Positions 6,532 to 12,226 of a DNA stretch of 12,226 bases are shown piece after piece. Numbering within the stretch: position 1 is the first letter of the stretch; each line of letters starts with the position of its first letter. The notes under the pieces were generated by a model. That model was not told where the DNA came from and searched no databases. It worked only from the letters and a program-made list of their open reading frames with translations. The stretch comes from DTLA01 sp034436295. Lineage in GTDB: Bacteria > Chloroflexota > Anaerolineae > DTLA01. Both the position numbers and the translations under genes were made by a program. The stretch covers positions 1 through 12,226 of the forward strand of contig DAOTVT010000148.1 of the NCBI GenBank assembly GCA_034436295.1, read 5' to 3'.

Positions 6532-7482
6532 TCAGTCTTCCGCCTCTGGAGGCAGGACGTACCCGAGGCGCTTGAGCAGGGCGGGGTCTCGCCGCCACTT
6601 CGGCAGCACCTTGACCCAGAGTTCCAGATACACGCGCCGGCCCAGCGCCTTCTCTATCTCCAGCCGCGCGCCCTGGCCGATTCGCTTCAACATGCTGCCA
6701 CCGCGCCCGATCACAATCTGCTTCTGCGACTCGCGCTCCACGGCAATCGTGGCGCTGATATAGGAGAGGTCATCGCTGCGGTCCTTGAACTCGTCCACGA
6801 TCACGGCGACGGAGTGGGGCACCTCCTGGTGGCACTCGCGCAACACCTGCTCGCGAATCAACTCCGCCGCCAGGAACCGCTCGTCCTGGTCCGTAACCTG
6901 CTCCTCGGGGAAGTAGCGAGGGCCGAGCGGCAGCGCCTCAACAATCATCGCCAACAGGCGGTCCCGATTGTCCCCGCGCGTCGCGGAGATGAGCGCGTGG
7001 GCATGGACGTTCGCCAGGGCCAGGTACGGCGCGGCGATGCCGTCCCAGTCCTCTTCGCGCACCAGGTCTATCTTGTTGACGGCCAGAATTACCGGAACCT
7101 TCGCCGCTTCCCGCAGAATCTGCCCGATGGACTCGTCGTCGGGCGTCGGCGGCACGGACCCATCCACGAGCCACAGGATCACGTCCGCGTCCTTGAGCGC
7201 GCGCTTGGCCGTGGTTACCATGTACTCACCGAGCCGGTGGTGCGGCGCGTGGATGCCCGGCGTGTCCACGAACACGATCTGGTAGTGCGGCTCCGTCAGG
7301 ATGCCCAGAATCCGCTGGCGCGTCGTCTGGGGCTTCTCGGAGACGATGGCGATTTTCTGCCCCAGGTAGGTGTTCATCAGCGTGGACTTGCCCACATTGG
7401 GTCGGCCCACCAGCGCCACAAACCCCGAACGATGGTCTTCCGGCAGGCTCTCTGGAATCAACATGTCCATCTGGTCGTCCAT
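6532..7482 (-). CDS. era: GTPase Era, 16S rRNA / 30S subunit assembly factor
   Basis: A 316-residue protein with the full Era architecture. The TrmE-Era-EngA-type GTPase domain has G1 GRPNVGKST (26-34), G3 DTPG (73-76), G4 NKID (136-139) and G5 SATRG (166-170). The Era-specific linker contains YFPEEQVTDQDERF (190-203), and the C-terminal type II KH domain has the RNA-binding loop GRGG (259-262) followed by SMLKRIG. Era binds the 3' end of 16S rRNA and couples GTP hydrolysis to small-subunit maturation. The ATG at 7482 is chosen because CCGGGAG lies eight bases upstream and because the product then has the family's usual length. A longer frame to 7551 would start upstream of the predicted -10 box. 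A separate promoter lies at 7533-7561. The gene is divergent from the transporter gene and followed by recJ on the same strand. Confidence 0.97.
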   Translation of the reverse strand: MDDQMDMLIPESLPEDHRSGFVALVGRPNVGKSTLMNTYLGQKIAIVSEKPQTTRQRILGILTEPHYQIVFVDTPGIHAPHHRLGEYMVTTAKRALKDADVILWLVDGSVPPTPDDESIGQILREAAKVPVILAVNKIDLVREEDWDGIAAPYLALANVHAHALISATRGDNRDRLLAMIVEALPLGPRYFPEEQVTDQDERFLAAELIREQVLRECHQEVPHSVAVIVDEFKDRSDDLSYISATIAVERESQKQIVIGRGGSMLKRIGQGARLEIEKALGRRVYLELWVKVLPKWRRDPALLKRLGYVLPPEAED

Positions 7483-7532
7483 GATGGGTGCTCCCGGATT
7501 GATTTCACCGCGACCTCTTCGGTCATGCGCCA

Positions 7533-7561
7533 AGGATACTGTCAGAAGCACGGGGTGTCAA
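7533..7561 (-). promoter_or_regulatory. Predicted sigma70-type promoter of era
   Basis: Minus strand: -35 TTGACA (7556-7561) and -10 TATCCT (7533-7538) with a 17-base spacer. The start would be near 7526, with a leader of about 44 bases to the era ATG. Confidence 0.65.
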
Positions 7562-7596
7562 GTACGCGCGTTGGGGGACAGTGCATTTCGCGCGGC

Positions 7597-7618
7597 TCGC
7601 GATCGCCCCTACCCGCGA
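7597..7618. repeat. Short inverted repeat with GTAGGGGCG core in the era/transporter spacer
   Basis: TCGCG (7597-7601) and CGCGA (7614-7618) form a five-pair dyad around CGCCCCTAC (7604-7612), whose reverse complement is GTAGGGGCG. Near-identical nonamers (GTAGGGACG) occur in two other spacers of the window, at 9024-9032 and 11721-11729. It lies immediately upstream of the -35 box of the transporter promoter. It may be a member of a dispersed non-coding repeat or a regulator site; this is not decided by the sequence. Confidence 0.4.
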
Positions 7619-7620
7619 TT

Positions 7621-7648
7621 TTGCGCGCCGCCCGCTCCCGCGTATAAT
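7621..7648 (+). promoter_or_regulatory. Predicted sigma70-type promoter of the transporter gene
   Basis: A consensus -10 TATAAT (7643-7648) lies 16 bases after a -35-like TTGCGC (7621-7626), the same -35 hexamer as at the kinase-like operon. The start would be near 7655. The ribosome site GGCGGAG and the ATG at 7677 follow within about 22 bases. Confidence 0.6.
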
Positions 7649-7676
7649 CCCGCCTTGTGCCCGGCGGAGTCAACCG

Positions 7677-8960
7677 ATGTCGCCGGGCTGTATTCTGGGC
7701 GCAAACAGCGCCGTCTATCGGATGCAGAGCCGTATGGAGTACGTCAACTCATTCTACCTGGCCATCATTGTCCTCACGCTTATCGGCGTGGCTGTGGGGC
7801 GCTACCCGTGGCTGCGCATGAACCGCGCGACCATCGCGCTGGTGGGCGGCGTCGCCCTCATCGTCTTCGGCGCGATGTCGCTGGACGAGGCCTACGCCTC
7901 GCTGGACATGAACACGCTGGCCCTGCTGTTCGGTGTCATGATCCTGAACGTGAACCTGATGCTGGCGGGGTTCTTTCGGCTGGTGGGGAGCCTGGTGGTG
8001 CGGGTGGCGCGTTCGCCCCGCCAGTTGCTCGCCATCATCATCGGCGTGTCGGGCGTGCTGTCGGCCCTGTTCCTCAACGACACCATAGTCCTCATGTTTA
8101 CGCCGCTGGTGCTGGGCATCACCCAGACCCTGCGCCGCAACCCGATTCCCTACCTCATCGGCCTGGCCACGGCGGCCAACATCGGCTCGGTGGCCACCAT
8201 CACCGGCAACCCGCAGAACATGATCATCGGCGTGGCGTCGGGCATCCCGTACCTGCGGTTTGCGGCCTACCTGACGCCGGTAGCGATCCTGGGTATGGCG
8301 GCGGCCTGGGCGATCCTGGTCGCCGTGTACCGCCGGGAGTTCGCAGATCGCGCGCTCCCGCCCGACGGCAACGGCCCGGTGGAGTTCCATCGCCCGCTGC
8401 TTGTGAAGGGGCTCATCGCCACGGGGGTGATGGTCGCGGGGCTGGCTGCGGGCGCGCCCATCCCGTTGGCGGCCCTCGCGGCGGCGGGGCTGCTGCTCAT
8501 CACCCGACGGGTGGAGCCGCAGCGGGTGTTCGGCGAGGTGGACTGGTCGCTGCTGGTCTTCTTCTCGGGCCTATTCATGGTAACCGGCGCGCTGGAGAAA
8601 ACCGGGGCGACGGCACGGCTGTTCGCGGTGGCCCGGCCTGTGGCCGAGGCGGGCGGCGCGTCGCTGGCCGCGGTGGGCGTGATACTCAGCAACCTGGTGT
8701 CCAACGTGCCGGCGGTGCTCCTCTTCCGCCCCATCATCCCGCAGTTCGCCGACCCGCAGTCGGCCTGGCTGACGCTGGCCATGTCCACGACGCTGGCCGG
8801 CAACCTCACGCTGCTGGGATCGGTGGCCAACCTCATCATGGCCGAGATGGCGCGGGAGCGCCGCGTGCACGTCTCCTTCGGCGAGTATCTCAAGGCCGGC
8901 GTGCCGATCACCCTCGTAACGCTGGCCATCGGCGTGGTCTGGCTGGGGATGGTGGGGTAG
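7677..8960 (+). CDS. ArsB/NhaD/SLC13-superfamily ion transporter
   Basis: A 427-residue protein that is almost entirely hydrophobic, with about 10-11 membrane segments. The ion-transporter superfamily signatures occur in two inverted halves: SALFLNDTIVLMFTP (129-143) with ANIGSVATITGNPQN (168-182) in the first, and SNLVSNVPAVLL (338-349) with STTLAGNLTLLGSVAN (370-385) in the second. These paired hairpin-plus-polar-loop motifs bind substrate and coupling ions in DASS-type (SLC13) carriers and their ArsB/NhaD relatives. The substrate cannot be told from sequence alone: anion, dicarboxylate, arsenite and Na+/H+ exchange all occur in the superfamily. No ars gene or regulator is beside it, so arsenite export is not favoured. 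The ATG at 7677 is supported by GGCGGAG and by its position just after the promoter. A later ATG at 7734 would begin closer to the first membrane helix but has a poor ribosome site. It is a single-gene unit, convergent with metK. Confidence 0.9.
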   Translation: MSPGCILGANSAVYRMQSRMEYVNSFYLAIIVLTLIGVAVGRYPWLRMNRATIALVGGVALIVFGAMSLDEAYASLDMNTLALLFGVMILNVNLMLAGFFRLVGSLVVRVARSPRQLLAIIIGVSGVLSALFLNDTIVLMFTPLVLGITQTLRRNPIPYLIGLATAANIGSVATITGNPQNMIIGVASGIPYLRFAAYLTPVAILGMAAAWAILVAVYRREFADRALPPDGNGPVEFHRPLLVKGLIATGVMVAGLAAGAPIPLAALAAAGLLLITRRVEPQRVFGEVDWSLLVFFSGLFMVTGALEKTGATARLFAVARPVAEAGGASLAAVGVILSNLVSNVPAVLLFRPIIPQFADPQSAWLTLAMSTTLAGNLTLLGSVANLIMAEMARERRVHVSFGEYLKAGVPITLVTLAIGVVWLGMVG

Positions 8961-8993
8961 GAGACTGCCACCTCGGGCGGGAGCGACGGGATG

Positions 8994-9033
8994 AAAAGAA
9001 ACGCAGGGACGCGACCTGCGCCGCGTCCCTACG
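8994..9033 (-). terminator. Intrinsic terminator downstream of metK
   Basis: On the minus strand, the perfect stem AGGGACGCG / CGCGTCCCT (arms 9022-9030 and 9005-9013) extends by a G-U and two further pairs at its base. After it come GCG and the T-rich tract TTTCTTTT (9001-8994). On the plus strand the extension contains a mismatch and there is no T-tract, so it serves metK rather than the transporter. Part of the stem (9023-9034) is a 12-mer repeated at 11719-11730. Confidence 0.7.
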
Positions 9034-9055
9034 CCAACACCCCCGCGAGCGAAAA

Positions 9056-10267
9056 TTACAGCCCCGCCTCCTTCCGCAGCAACTCGGCCTTGTCGGTGCG
9101 CTCCCAGGGCAGGTCCAGGTCGTCGCGCCCGAAGGCCCCGTAAGCCGCCGTCGGCCTGTAAATCGGCCGCCGCAGGTCAAAGTCGCGGATGATGGCCGCC
9201 GGACGCAGGTCAAAGTGCTTCTTGACCAGTTCTATGATCTTGTCGTCGGGAACATGCCCCGTGCCGAAGGTCTCCACCATCAGCGACAGCGGCCGCGCCA
9301 CGCCGATGGCGTAGGACACCTGAATCTCCACGCGGTCGGCCAGGCCCGCCGCCACGATGTTCTTGGCGATGTACCGCGCCGCGTAGGCCCCCGAACGGTC
9401 CACCTTCGTCGGATCCTTGCCCGAAAAGCACCCGCCGCCGTGCCTCACCACACCGCCGTAGGTATCCACGATGATCTTGCGCCCCGTCAGCCCCGAGTCG
9501 CCCATCGGCCCACCGATGACGAACCGCCCCGTCGGGTTGATGTAGTACTTCGTCTGGTCGTCCAACATGTGAGCGGGAATCACCGCGCGGATGACGTGCT
9601 CCATGATGCCCGCCTCCACCTCGTCATGCGTAACCGAGGGGTCGTGCTGCGCCGAAACCACCACCGTGTCCACCCGCTTCGGCTTGCCGTAGGCGTACTC
9701 CACCGTAACCTGCGACTTGCCATCCGGCCGCAGCCAGGGCAGGATTTTCGCCTTGCGCACCTCGGCCAGGCGACGGCACAGGCGGTGCGCCAGCGAAATG
9801 GTCAGCGGCATGTACTCCGGCGTCTCGTCGCAGGCGAAGCCGATCATCATCCCCTGGTCGCCCGCGCCGATGGCCTCAATCTCCTCGTCGGTCATCTCGC
9901 CCTTCTTCGCTTCCAGCGCCTTGTCCACGCCCAGGGCGATGTCCCGCGACTGCTCCTTCACCGACACGATGACCCCGCAGGTGTCGGCGTCAAACCCGTA
10001 CTTGGCGCGGGTGTAGCCGATGTCGCGGATGGTCTTGCGGGCGATCTCGGCCATGTCCACGTAGGCCGACGTGGTGATCTCGCCCATGATGACCACCAGG
10101 CCCGTGGTGGCGCTGCACTCGCAGGCCACGCGCGCGTCCGGATCCTGCGCCAGGATGGCGTCCAGGATGGCGTCGGAAATCTGGTCGCAGACCTTGTCGG
10201 GGTGGCCTTCGGTTACCGATTCCGATGTCAGGTACAGTTTCGGCGATGTGGCGAATGTGGTGCTCAT
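9056..10267 (-). CDS. metK: S-adenosylmethionine synthetase
   Basis: Methionine adenosyltransferase, which makes S-adenosylmethionine from methionine and ATP, releasing phosphate and pyrophosphate; a cytosolic, usually tetrameric enzyme. The 403-residue length is normal. Visible signatures are GHPDK in the N-terminal ATP-binding region (21-25), GAGDQGMM (134-141), the central INPTGRFVIGGP (243-254), and the P-loop-like GGGCFSGKDPTKVDRS (277-292). The last commonly has Ala where Cys280 stands here. The ATG at 10267 has AAAGGAG eight bases upstream. The gene stands alone, with its own promoter (10588-10616), a leader of about 310 bases that carries a SAM-I riboswitch and terminator, and a downstream terminator (8994-9033). 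Expression should therefore fall when its own product is abundant. Confidence 0.98.
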   Translation of the reverse strand: MSTTFATSPKLYLTSESVTEGHPDKVCDQISDAILDAILAQDPDARVACECSATTGLVVIMGEITTSAYVDMAEIARKTIRDIGYTRAKYGFDADTCGVIVSVKEQSRDIALGVDKALEAKKGEMTDEEIEAIGAGDQGMMIGFACDETPEYMPLTISLAHRLCRRLAEVRKAKILPWLRPDGKSQVTVEYAYGKPKRVDTVVVSAQHDPSVTHDEVEAGIMEHVIRAVIPAHMLDDQTKYYINPTGRFVIGGPMGDSGLTGRKIIVDTYGGVVRHGGGCFSGKDPTKVDRSGAYAARYIAKNIVAAGLADRVEIQVSYAIGVARPLSLMVETFGTGHVPDDKIIELVKKHFDLRPAAIIRDFDLRRPIYRPTAAYGAFGRDDLDLPWERTDKAELLRKEAGL

Positions 10268-10319
10268 GGATTGTGCTCCTTTCTGAATATAGTTTCAAGA
10301 GTTTTCACTGCAGAACAAA

Positions 10320-10355
10320 GGGCGCAGAGGTTGTGATTAGCACTCTCTGTGCTCC
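10320..10355. repeat. Imperfect inverted repeat of the CTCTGYG type in the metK leader
   Basis: GGGCGCAGAG (10320-10329) faces CTCTGTGCTCCC (10344-10355), pairing with one wobble and one extra base. It sits between the riboswitch terminator and the metK ribosome site. It resembles the GCAGAG/CTCTGC dispersed palindromes found between genes in many bacteria. There is no T-tract, so it is unlikely to be a terminator. The rest of 10268-10382 holds only the metK ribosome site. Confidence 0.35.
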
Positions 10356-10382
10356 CGACGGTGCATGCCTGCCGGTTCGGGC

Positions 10383-10414
10383 AAAAAGAAAACTCCCTCA
10401 AGATGAGAGAGTTT
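10383..10414 (-). terminator. Riboswitch-controlled intrinsic terminator of metK
   Basis: On the minus strand an 11-pair stem (10414-10404 with 10400-10390, arms AAACTCTCTCA and TGAGGGAGTTT, one G-U pair) closes a three-base loop. It is followed by TCTTTTT (10389-10383). The 5' arm includes CTCTCATC (10409-10402), which can instead pair with GATGAGAG of the aptamer's 3' P1 strand. Confidence 0.9.
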
Positions 10415-10560
10415 CAAGGCACCTCTCATCTTTCAGACTCGCTCGGTGCGGTCTGCCGGAATTGGCACCATGAACGGGGTCTTTGCCCCCGACGGGCCTT
10501 GACCCGCCGTTCTGGTTGCCGGGGTTTCACAGGGCCGGTCCCTCCACCCCTCTGGATGAG
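10383..10560 (-). promoter_or_regulatory. SAM-I (S-box) riboswitch controlling metK
   Basis: On the minus strand the aptamer runs from CTCATC (10560-10555) to GATGAG (10430-10425), which pair as P1. Conserved elements are all present: the P2 start GGTGGAGGGACCGGCCC, the GAAACCC and GGCAACC segments, GGTGCCAATTCC (10469-10458), and P4 closed by CAGAC / GTCTG (10455-10451 with 10438-10434) just before AAAGATGAGAG. P3 can form a long stem: GAACG/CGTTC, then GGGTC/GACCC, then GCCC/GGGC. The expression platform is complete. GATGAGAG (10430-10423) pairs perfectly with CTCTCATC (10409-10402) as the antiterminator when SAM is low. With SAM bound, P1 holds that strand and the terminator at 10383-10414 forms. 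This is an OFF switch by transcription termination, in agreement with the metK gene downstream. Confidence 0.96.
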
Positions 10561-10587
10561 CGTCCAGTCGTATTCGGTTGTGGCGAC

Positions 10588-10616
10588 ATGATAGCACGGA
10601 ACGGGGCGCTTGTCAA
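10588..10616 (-). promoter_or_regulatory. Predicted sigma70-type promoter of metK
   Basis: Minus strand: perfect -35 TTGACA (10611-10616) and -10 TATCAT (10588-10593), 17-base spacer. The start near 10581 precedes the riboswitch P1 by about 20 bases. Back to back with the foldase promoter; the -35 boxes are only 18 bases apart. Confidence 0.75.
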
Positions 10617-10634
10617 AAAACCGTCTGCGCCGAT

Positions 10635-10663
10635 TTCCCCTCCCGTCCAAACGGTGCTACAAT
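10635..10663 (+). promoter_or_regulatory. Predicted promoter of the parvulin foldase gene
   Basis: -10 TACAAT (10658-10663) is clear. The -35 candidate TTCCCC (10635-10640) at 17 bases is weak. The start would be near 10670, giving a leader of about 60 bases that contains the hairpin at 10681-10711. Confidence 0.5.
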
Positions 10664-10680
10664 GCGTTTACACGGAACGC

Positions 10681-10711
10681 GAGGGGTGTCCCTGGCCCCT
10701 CCCGATTTTTT
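10681..10711 (+). terminator. Terminator-like hairpin in the foldase 5' leader (possible attenuator)
   Basis: GAGGGG (10681-10686) and CCCCTC (10696-10701) form a six-pair GC-rich stem with a nine-base loop. Four bases (CCGA) and then six T residues (10706-10711) follow. It lies between the predicted transcript start (about 10670) and the ribosome site GAGGAG (about 10717). The position means it would act on the foldase transcript itself. The short stem and the gap before the T-tract make full termination uncertain. Confidence 0.4.
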
Positions 10712-10729
10712 ATGATGAGGAGCAAACGA

Positions 10730-11707
10730 ATGAACAAGAAGACCCTGGCGCTGGGCCTTGCCCTGGCGCTGGCCCTGTTGCTGGCGGCGTGCGGCGGCAA
10801 AGCCACCCCCGCCCCCACCGACACGCCCGTGCCGACCGCGACCCCCACCCCCGAGCCCACTCCCTCTGTCGGCGGCGTGGATGTCGCCATGCAACTGGTG
10901 AAAACCCCCACCGGCCCGAATGTCGCCGTCGTCAACGGCGTTGCCATCTCGTCCGAACTCTACATGGGCGAACTGGAGCGGCAACTCATCTACATCACCG
11001 AGCAATACGGCCTGGACTGGAGCGACCCGCAGATTCAAGGGTACCTGCCCCAGATTGAGCAGCAGACCTACTGGCAACTCATCAACCTGGAACTGGCGCG
11101 CCAACTGGCGGCGGCCGAGGGCATTGTCATCAGCGACGACGCTCTCGCCCAGGAGATTGAGTCCACCCGCCAGTCCATCCTGTCCAGCGGCACCTACACC
11201 GACTGGGACAACTTCCTGGCCGTCAACAAGATCACCGACGCCTACTTCCGCGCCCGCATCCGCGACTCCATGGTGGTGGACGAACTGGTGAAGCGCCACG
11301 GCGGCCCCACCGAAGCCGAACAGGTGCACGCGCAGCACATCCTCGTCGCCGACGCCGAGACCGCCCAGAAGGTCCTGGACGAACTCAAGGCCGGCAAGAC
11401 CTTTGAGGAACTCGCCGCGCAGTATTCGCAGGACACCGGCTCCAAGGATTCGGGCGGCGACCTGGGATGGTTCCCACGTGGGGTGATGGTAACCGCCTTT
11501 GAGGAAGCCGCGTTCTCCCTGGCTGTGGGCGAAGTCAGCCAGCCCGTGCAGACCGATTTCGGTTACCACATCATCAAGGTCCTGGGCAAGGAAGTGCGCC
11601 CGCTGGACGCCGAGATGCTGCAACAGATGCAAGAGCAGGCTTTCAGCGAGTGGTTCTCGGCCCAGCGCGACCAGGCCAAGATTGAGGAACTGCTGACCTG
11701 GCAGTAG
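10730..11707 (+). CDS. Peptidyl-prolyl cis-trans isomerase (parvulin) foldase lipoprotein, PrsA/SurA-like
   Basis: A 325-residue precursor. The signal peptide (MNKKTLALGL and a Leu/Ala core) ends in a classic lipobox LAAC with Cys21 as the lipidation site. A Thr/Pro-rich linker (about 25-46) follows, then a SurA/PrsA N-terminal chaperone-like region (about 64-190, starting VAVVNGVAI). The parvulin isomerase domain covers about 197-287, with QVHAQHILV, GGDLGWFPRG and the closing FGYHIIKV, the usual order in PrsA and SurA. A helical tail ends the protein. The product should help exported proteins fold on the outer surface of the membrane. The ATG at 10730 has GAGGAG seven bases upstream; the frame is open to 10610, but that would cross the predicted promoter. 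It is a single gene, divergent from metK. I give no gene symbol because PrsA-like lipoproteins are often multi-copy and differ in role. Confidence 0.93.
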   Translation: MNKKTLALGLALALALLLAACGGKATPAPTDTPVPTATPTPEPTPSVGGVDVAMQLVKTPTGPNVAVVNGVAISSELYMGELERQLIYITEQYGLDWSDPQIQGYLPQIEQQTYWQLINLELARQLAAAEGIVISDDALAQEIESTRQSILSSGTYTDWDNFLAVNKITDAYFRARIRDSMVVDELVKRHGGPTEAEQVHAQHILVADAETAQKVLDELKAGKTFEELAAQYSQDTGSKDSGGDLGWFPRGVMVTAFEEAAFSLAVGEVSQPVQTDFGYHIIKVLGKEVRPLDAEMLQQMQEQAFSEWFSAQRDQAKIEELLTWQ

Positions 11708-11716
11708 CCCGCCGGC

Positions 11717-11732
11717 GAGCGTAGGGACGCTC
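11717..11732 (+). repeat. Short perfect inverted repeat with GTAGGGACG core
   Basis: GAGCGT (11717-11722) and ACGCTC (11727-11732) form a six-pair hairpin with a four-base loop just after the foldase stop codon. There is no T-tract. The 12-mer GCGTAGGGACGC at 11719-11730 is identical to the reverse complement of 9023-9034 in the metK terminator. Confidence 0.45.
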
Positions 11733-11751
11733 ACCGCGAACCGCCACAGAT

Positions 11752-11811
11752 GGGGCGGGTCTCACATCGCGCCCTCCCGCCCGCGGGAAGGGCGAGCGCG
11801 AGATCCGCCCC
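11752..11811. repeat. Long imperfect inverted repeat between the foldase and stress-protein genes
   Basis: Outer arms GGGGCGGGTCTC (11752-11763) and GAGATCCGCCCC (11800-11811) pair over 12 positions with one G-U on one strand. An internal loop is followed by an inner stem CGCCCT / AGGGCG and a CCCG/CGGG tip. The whole 60-base element folds into one hairpin. It could be a REP-like repeat, a remnant of a small mobile element, or a bidirectional terminator between convergent genes. No T-tract is seen. The flanking sequence to 11881 shows no gene. Confidence 0.5.
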
Positions 11812-11881
11812 TGCGCGCCACAACGCGTAGCGGAAACGCACACCGGTCGCGCTCTCGCCGTCCCCGCAGCGCGGCGAAACC

Positions 11882-12133
11882 CTAACGCACCAGCAGCACC
11901 GGGCACTTGGCGTGCGCGGCCACCTTCTGGCTTTGGCTTCCGAGGAGCAGCCCCGCGAGCCGCCCCAGGCCGCGGGTCCCCATGACGATGAGGCCCACGC
12001 CGTGCACATCCGCCGCAACGAGAATGGCCTCCGCGGGCGGGCCTTCCAGCACCTCGGGCGTCAGCGTGCCGGGGATCGCCCTGATGTTCTCCTGGGCGCG
12101 GAAGCCAATCCCTGAGGCCGACCGCTGACCGCT
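11882..12133 (-). pseudogene. Universal stress protein, 5'-truncated remnant
   Basis: Translation of 12133-11882 gives 83 residues matching only the C-terminal half of a UspA-type domain. EVLEGPPAEAIL leads to LIVMGTRGLGRLAG and LLLGSQSQKVAAHAKCPVLL, ending in VR. The nucleotide-binding pattern G-2X-G-9X-G-S is intact. The N-terminal half, with the first beta strand and its ATP-contacting Asp, is missing. In its place, in the same frame, is a TGA at 12136-12134, preceded by a 24-25 residue stretch that does not look like a Usp. No ATG and no GTG with a ribosome site lies between that TGA and the conserved part. The likely cause is a deletion or rearrangement, though an assembly error is possible. 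Usp proteins of about 140 residues bind ATP and act in stress survival; this fragment is probably inactive. Confidence 0.6.
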
Positions 12134-12211
12134 TCACAGCGCCCGGCGATACAGCCTATGCCGCTTGTACCAACGCACGCCGATTGCCGCCATATCGCCC
12201 AGGCTCTTCAT
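12134..12211 (-). CDS. Small 25-codon ORF at the window edge, unknown (may be the end of a longer gene)
   Basis: An ATG at 12211 with GGAGGAG six bases upstream opens a 25-codon frame ending in TGA at 12134. The product is short and basic, with the C-terminal part WYKRHRLYRRAL. The same frame is open to the window edge at 12226, so it may equally be the last 30 residues of a gene that starts outside. It is in frame with, and directly followed by, the truncated stress-protein remnant. I do not recognise it. Confidence 0.3.
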   Translation of the reverse strand: MKSLGDMAAIGVRWYKRHRLYRRAL

Positions 12212-12226
12212 GTTCTGCTCCTCCAC

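Noticed and set aside
7677..8960. Calling the transporter an arsenite pump (ArsB)
   Set aside because: The signatures are shared by the whole superfamily, and no arsenic-resistance gene or ArsR-like regulator is adjacent.
7370..10336. A 988-codon open frame on the plus strand
   Set aside because: It runs antisense to era and metK and in a wrong frame through the transporter. Its translation is Arg/Gly/His-rich low-complexity text typical of GC-rich shadow frames.
11643..12137. A 164-codon minus-strand open frame overlapping the foldase end and the stress-protein remnant
   Set aside because: A neighbouring frame encodes the clear Usp C-terminus; this one has shadow composition and overlaps the foldase coding end.

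Overview
The window is GC-rich bacterial chromosome with tightly packed genes, strong Shine-Dalgarno sites and sigma70-like promoters (TTGACA / TATAAT type). Two secreted proteins carry Thr/Pro-rich linkers, two are lipoproteins, and metK is preceded by a SAM-I riboswitch with a transcription terminator. Together these suggest a Chloroflexota-like bacterium (Anaerolineae or a relative). This placement rests on general character, not on a marker-gene comparison.

Layout. (a) 13-2146, minus strand: an apparent three-gene operon. It encodes a divergent GHMP-fold kinase-like protein, a small protein made of 15-residue repeats with an in-register cysteine column and a C-terminal membrane anchor, and a YIP1-type membrane protein. 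(b) 2147-2375: a divergent promoter region. (c) 2376-3070, plus strand: a mono-heme cytochrome c lipoprotein and a Rieske [2Fe-2S] protein, a two-gene electron-transfer unit. (d) 3067-7482, minus strand: era (ribosome-assembly GTPase), recJ (single-strand DNA exonuclease) and a secreted, membrane-anchored glycosidase-like protein. The glycosidase-like gene starts directly after the recJ stop and ends sharing a CTAG with the Rieske stop. (e) 7677-8960, plus strand: an ArsB/NhaD/SLC13-superfamily ion transporter. (f) 9056-10616, minus strand: metK with terminator, leader, SAM-I riboswitch and promoter. (g) 10635-11707, plus strand: a PrsA/SurA-like parvulin foldase lipoprotein with a hairpin and U-tract in its leader. 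(h) 11708-12226: an inverted-repeat-rich spacer, a 5'-truncated universal stress protein gene, and a 25-codon ORF at the window edge.

Most genes are housekeeping or envelope functions. The least explained part is the operon at 13-2146: its kinase-like protein has altered motifs and its repeat protein looks like a tail-anchored beta-solenoid with a cysteine ladder. The best-supported regulatory element is the SAM-I riboswitch, in which aptamer P1, antiterminator and terminator can all be traced base by base. I found no CRISPR array, tRNA, rRNA, transposase or phage gene.
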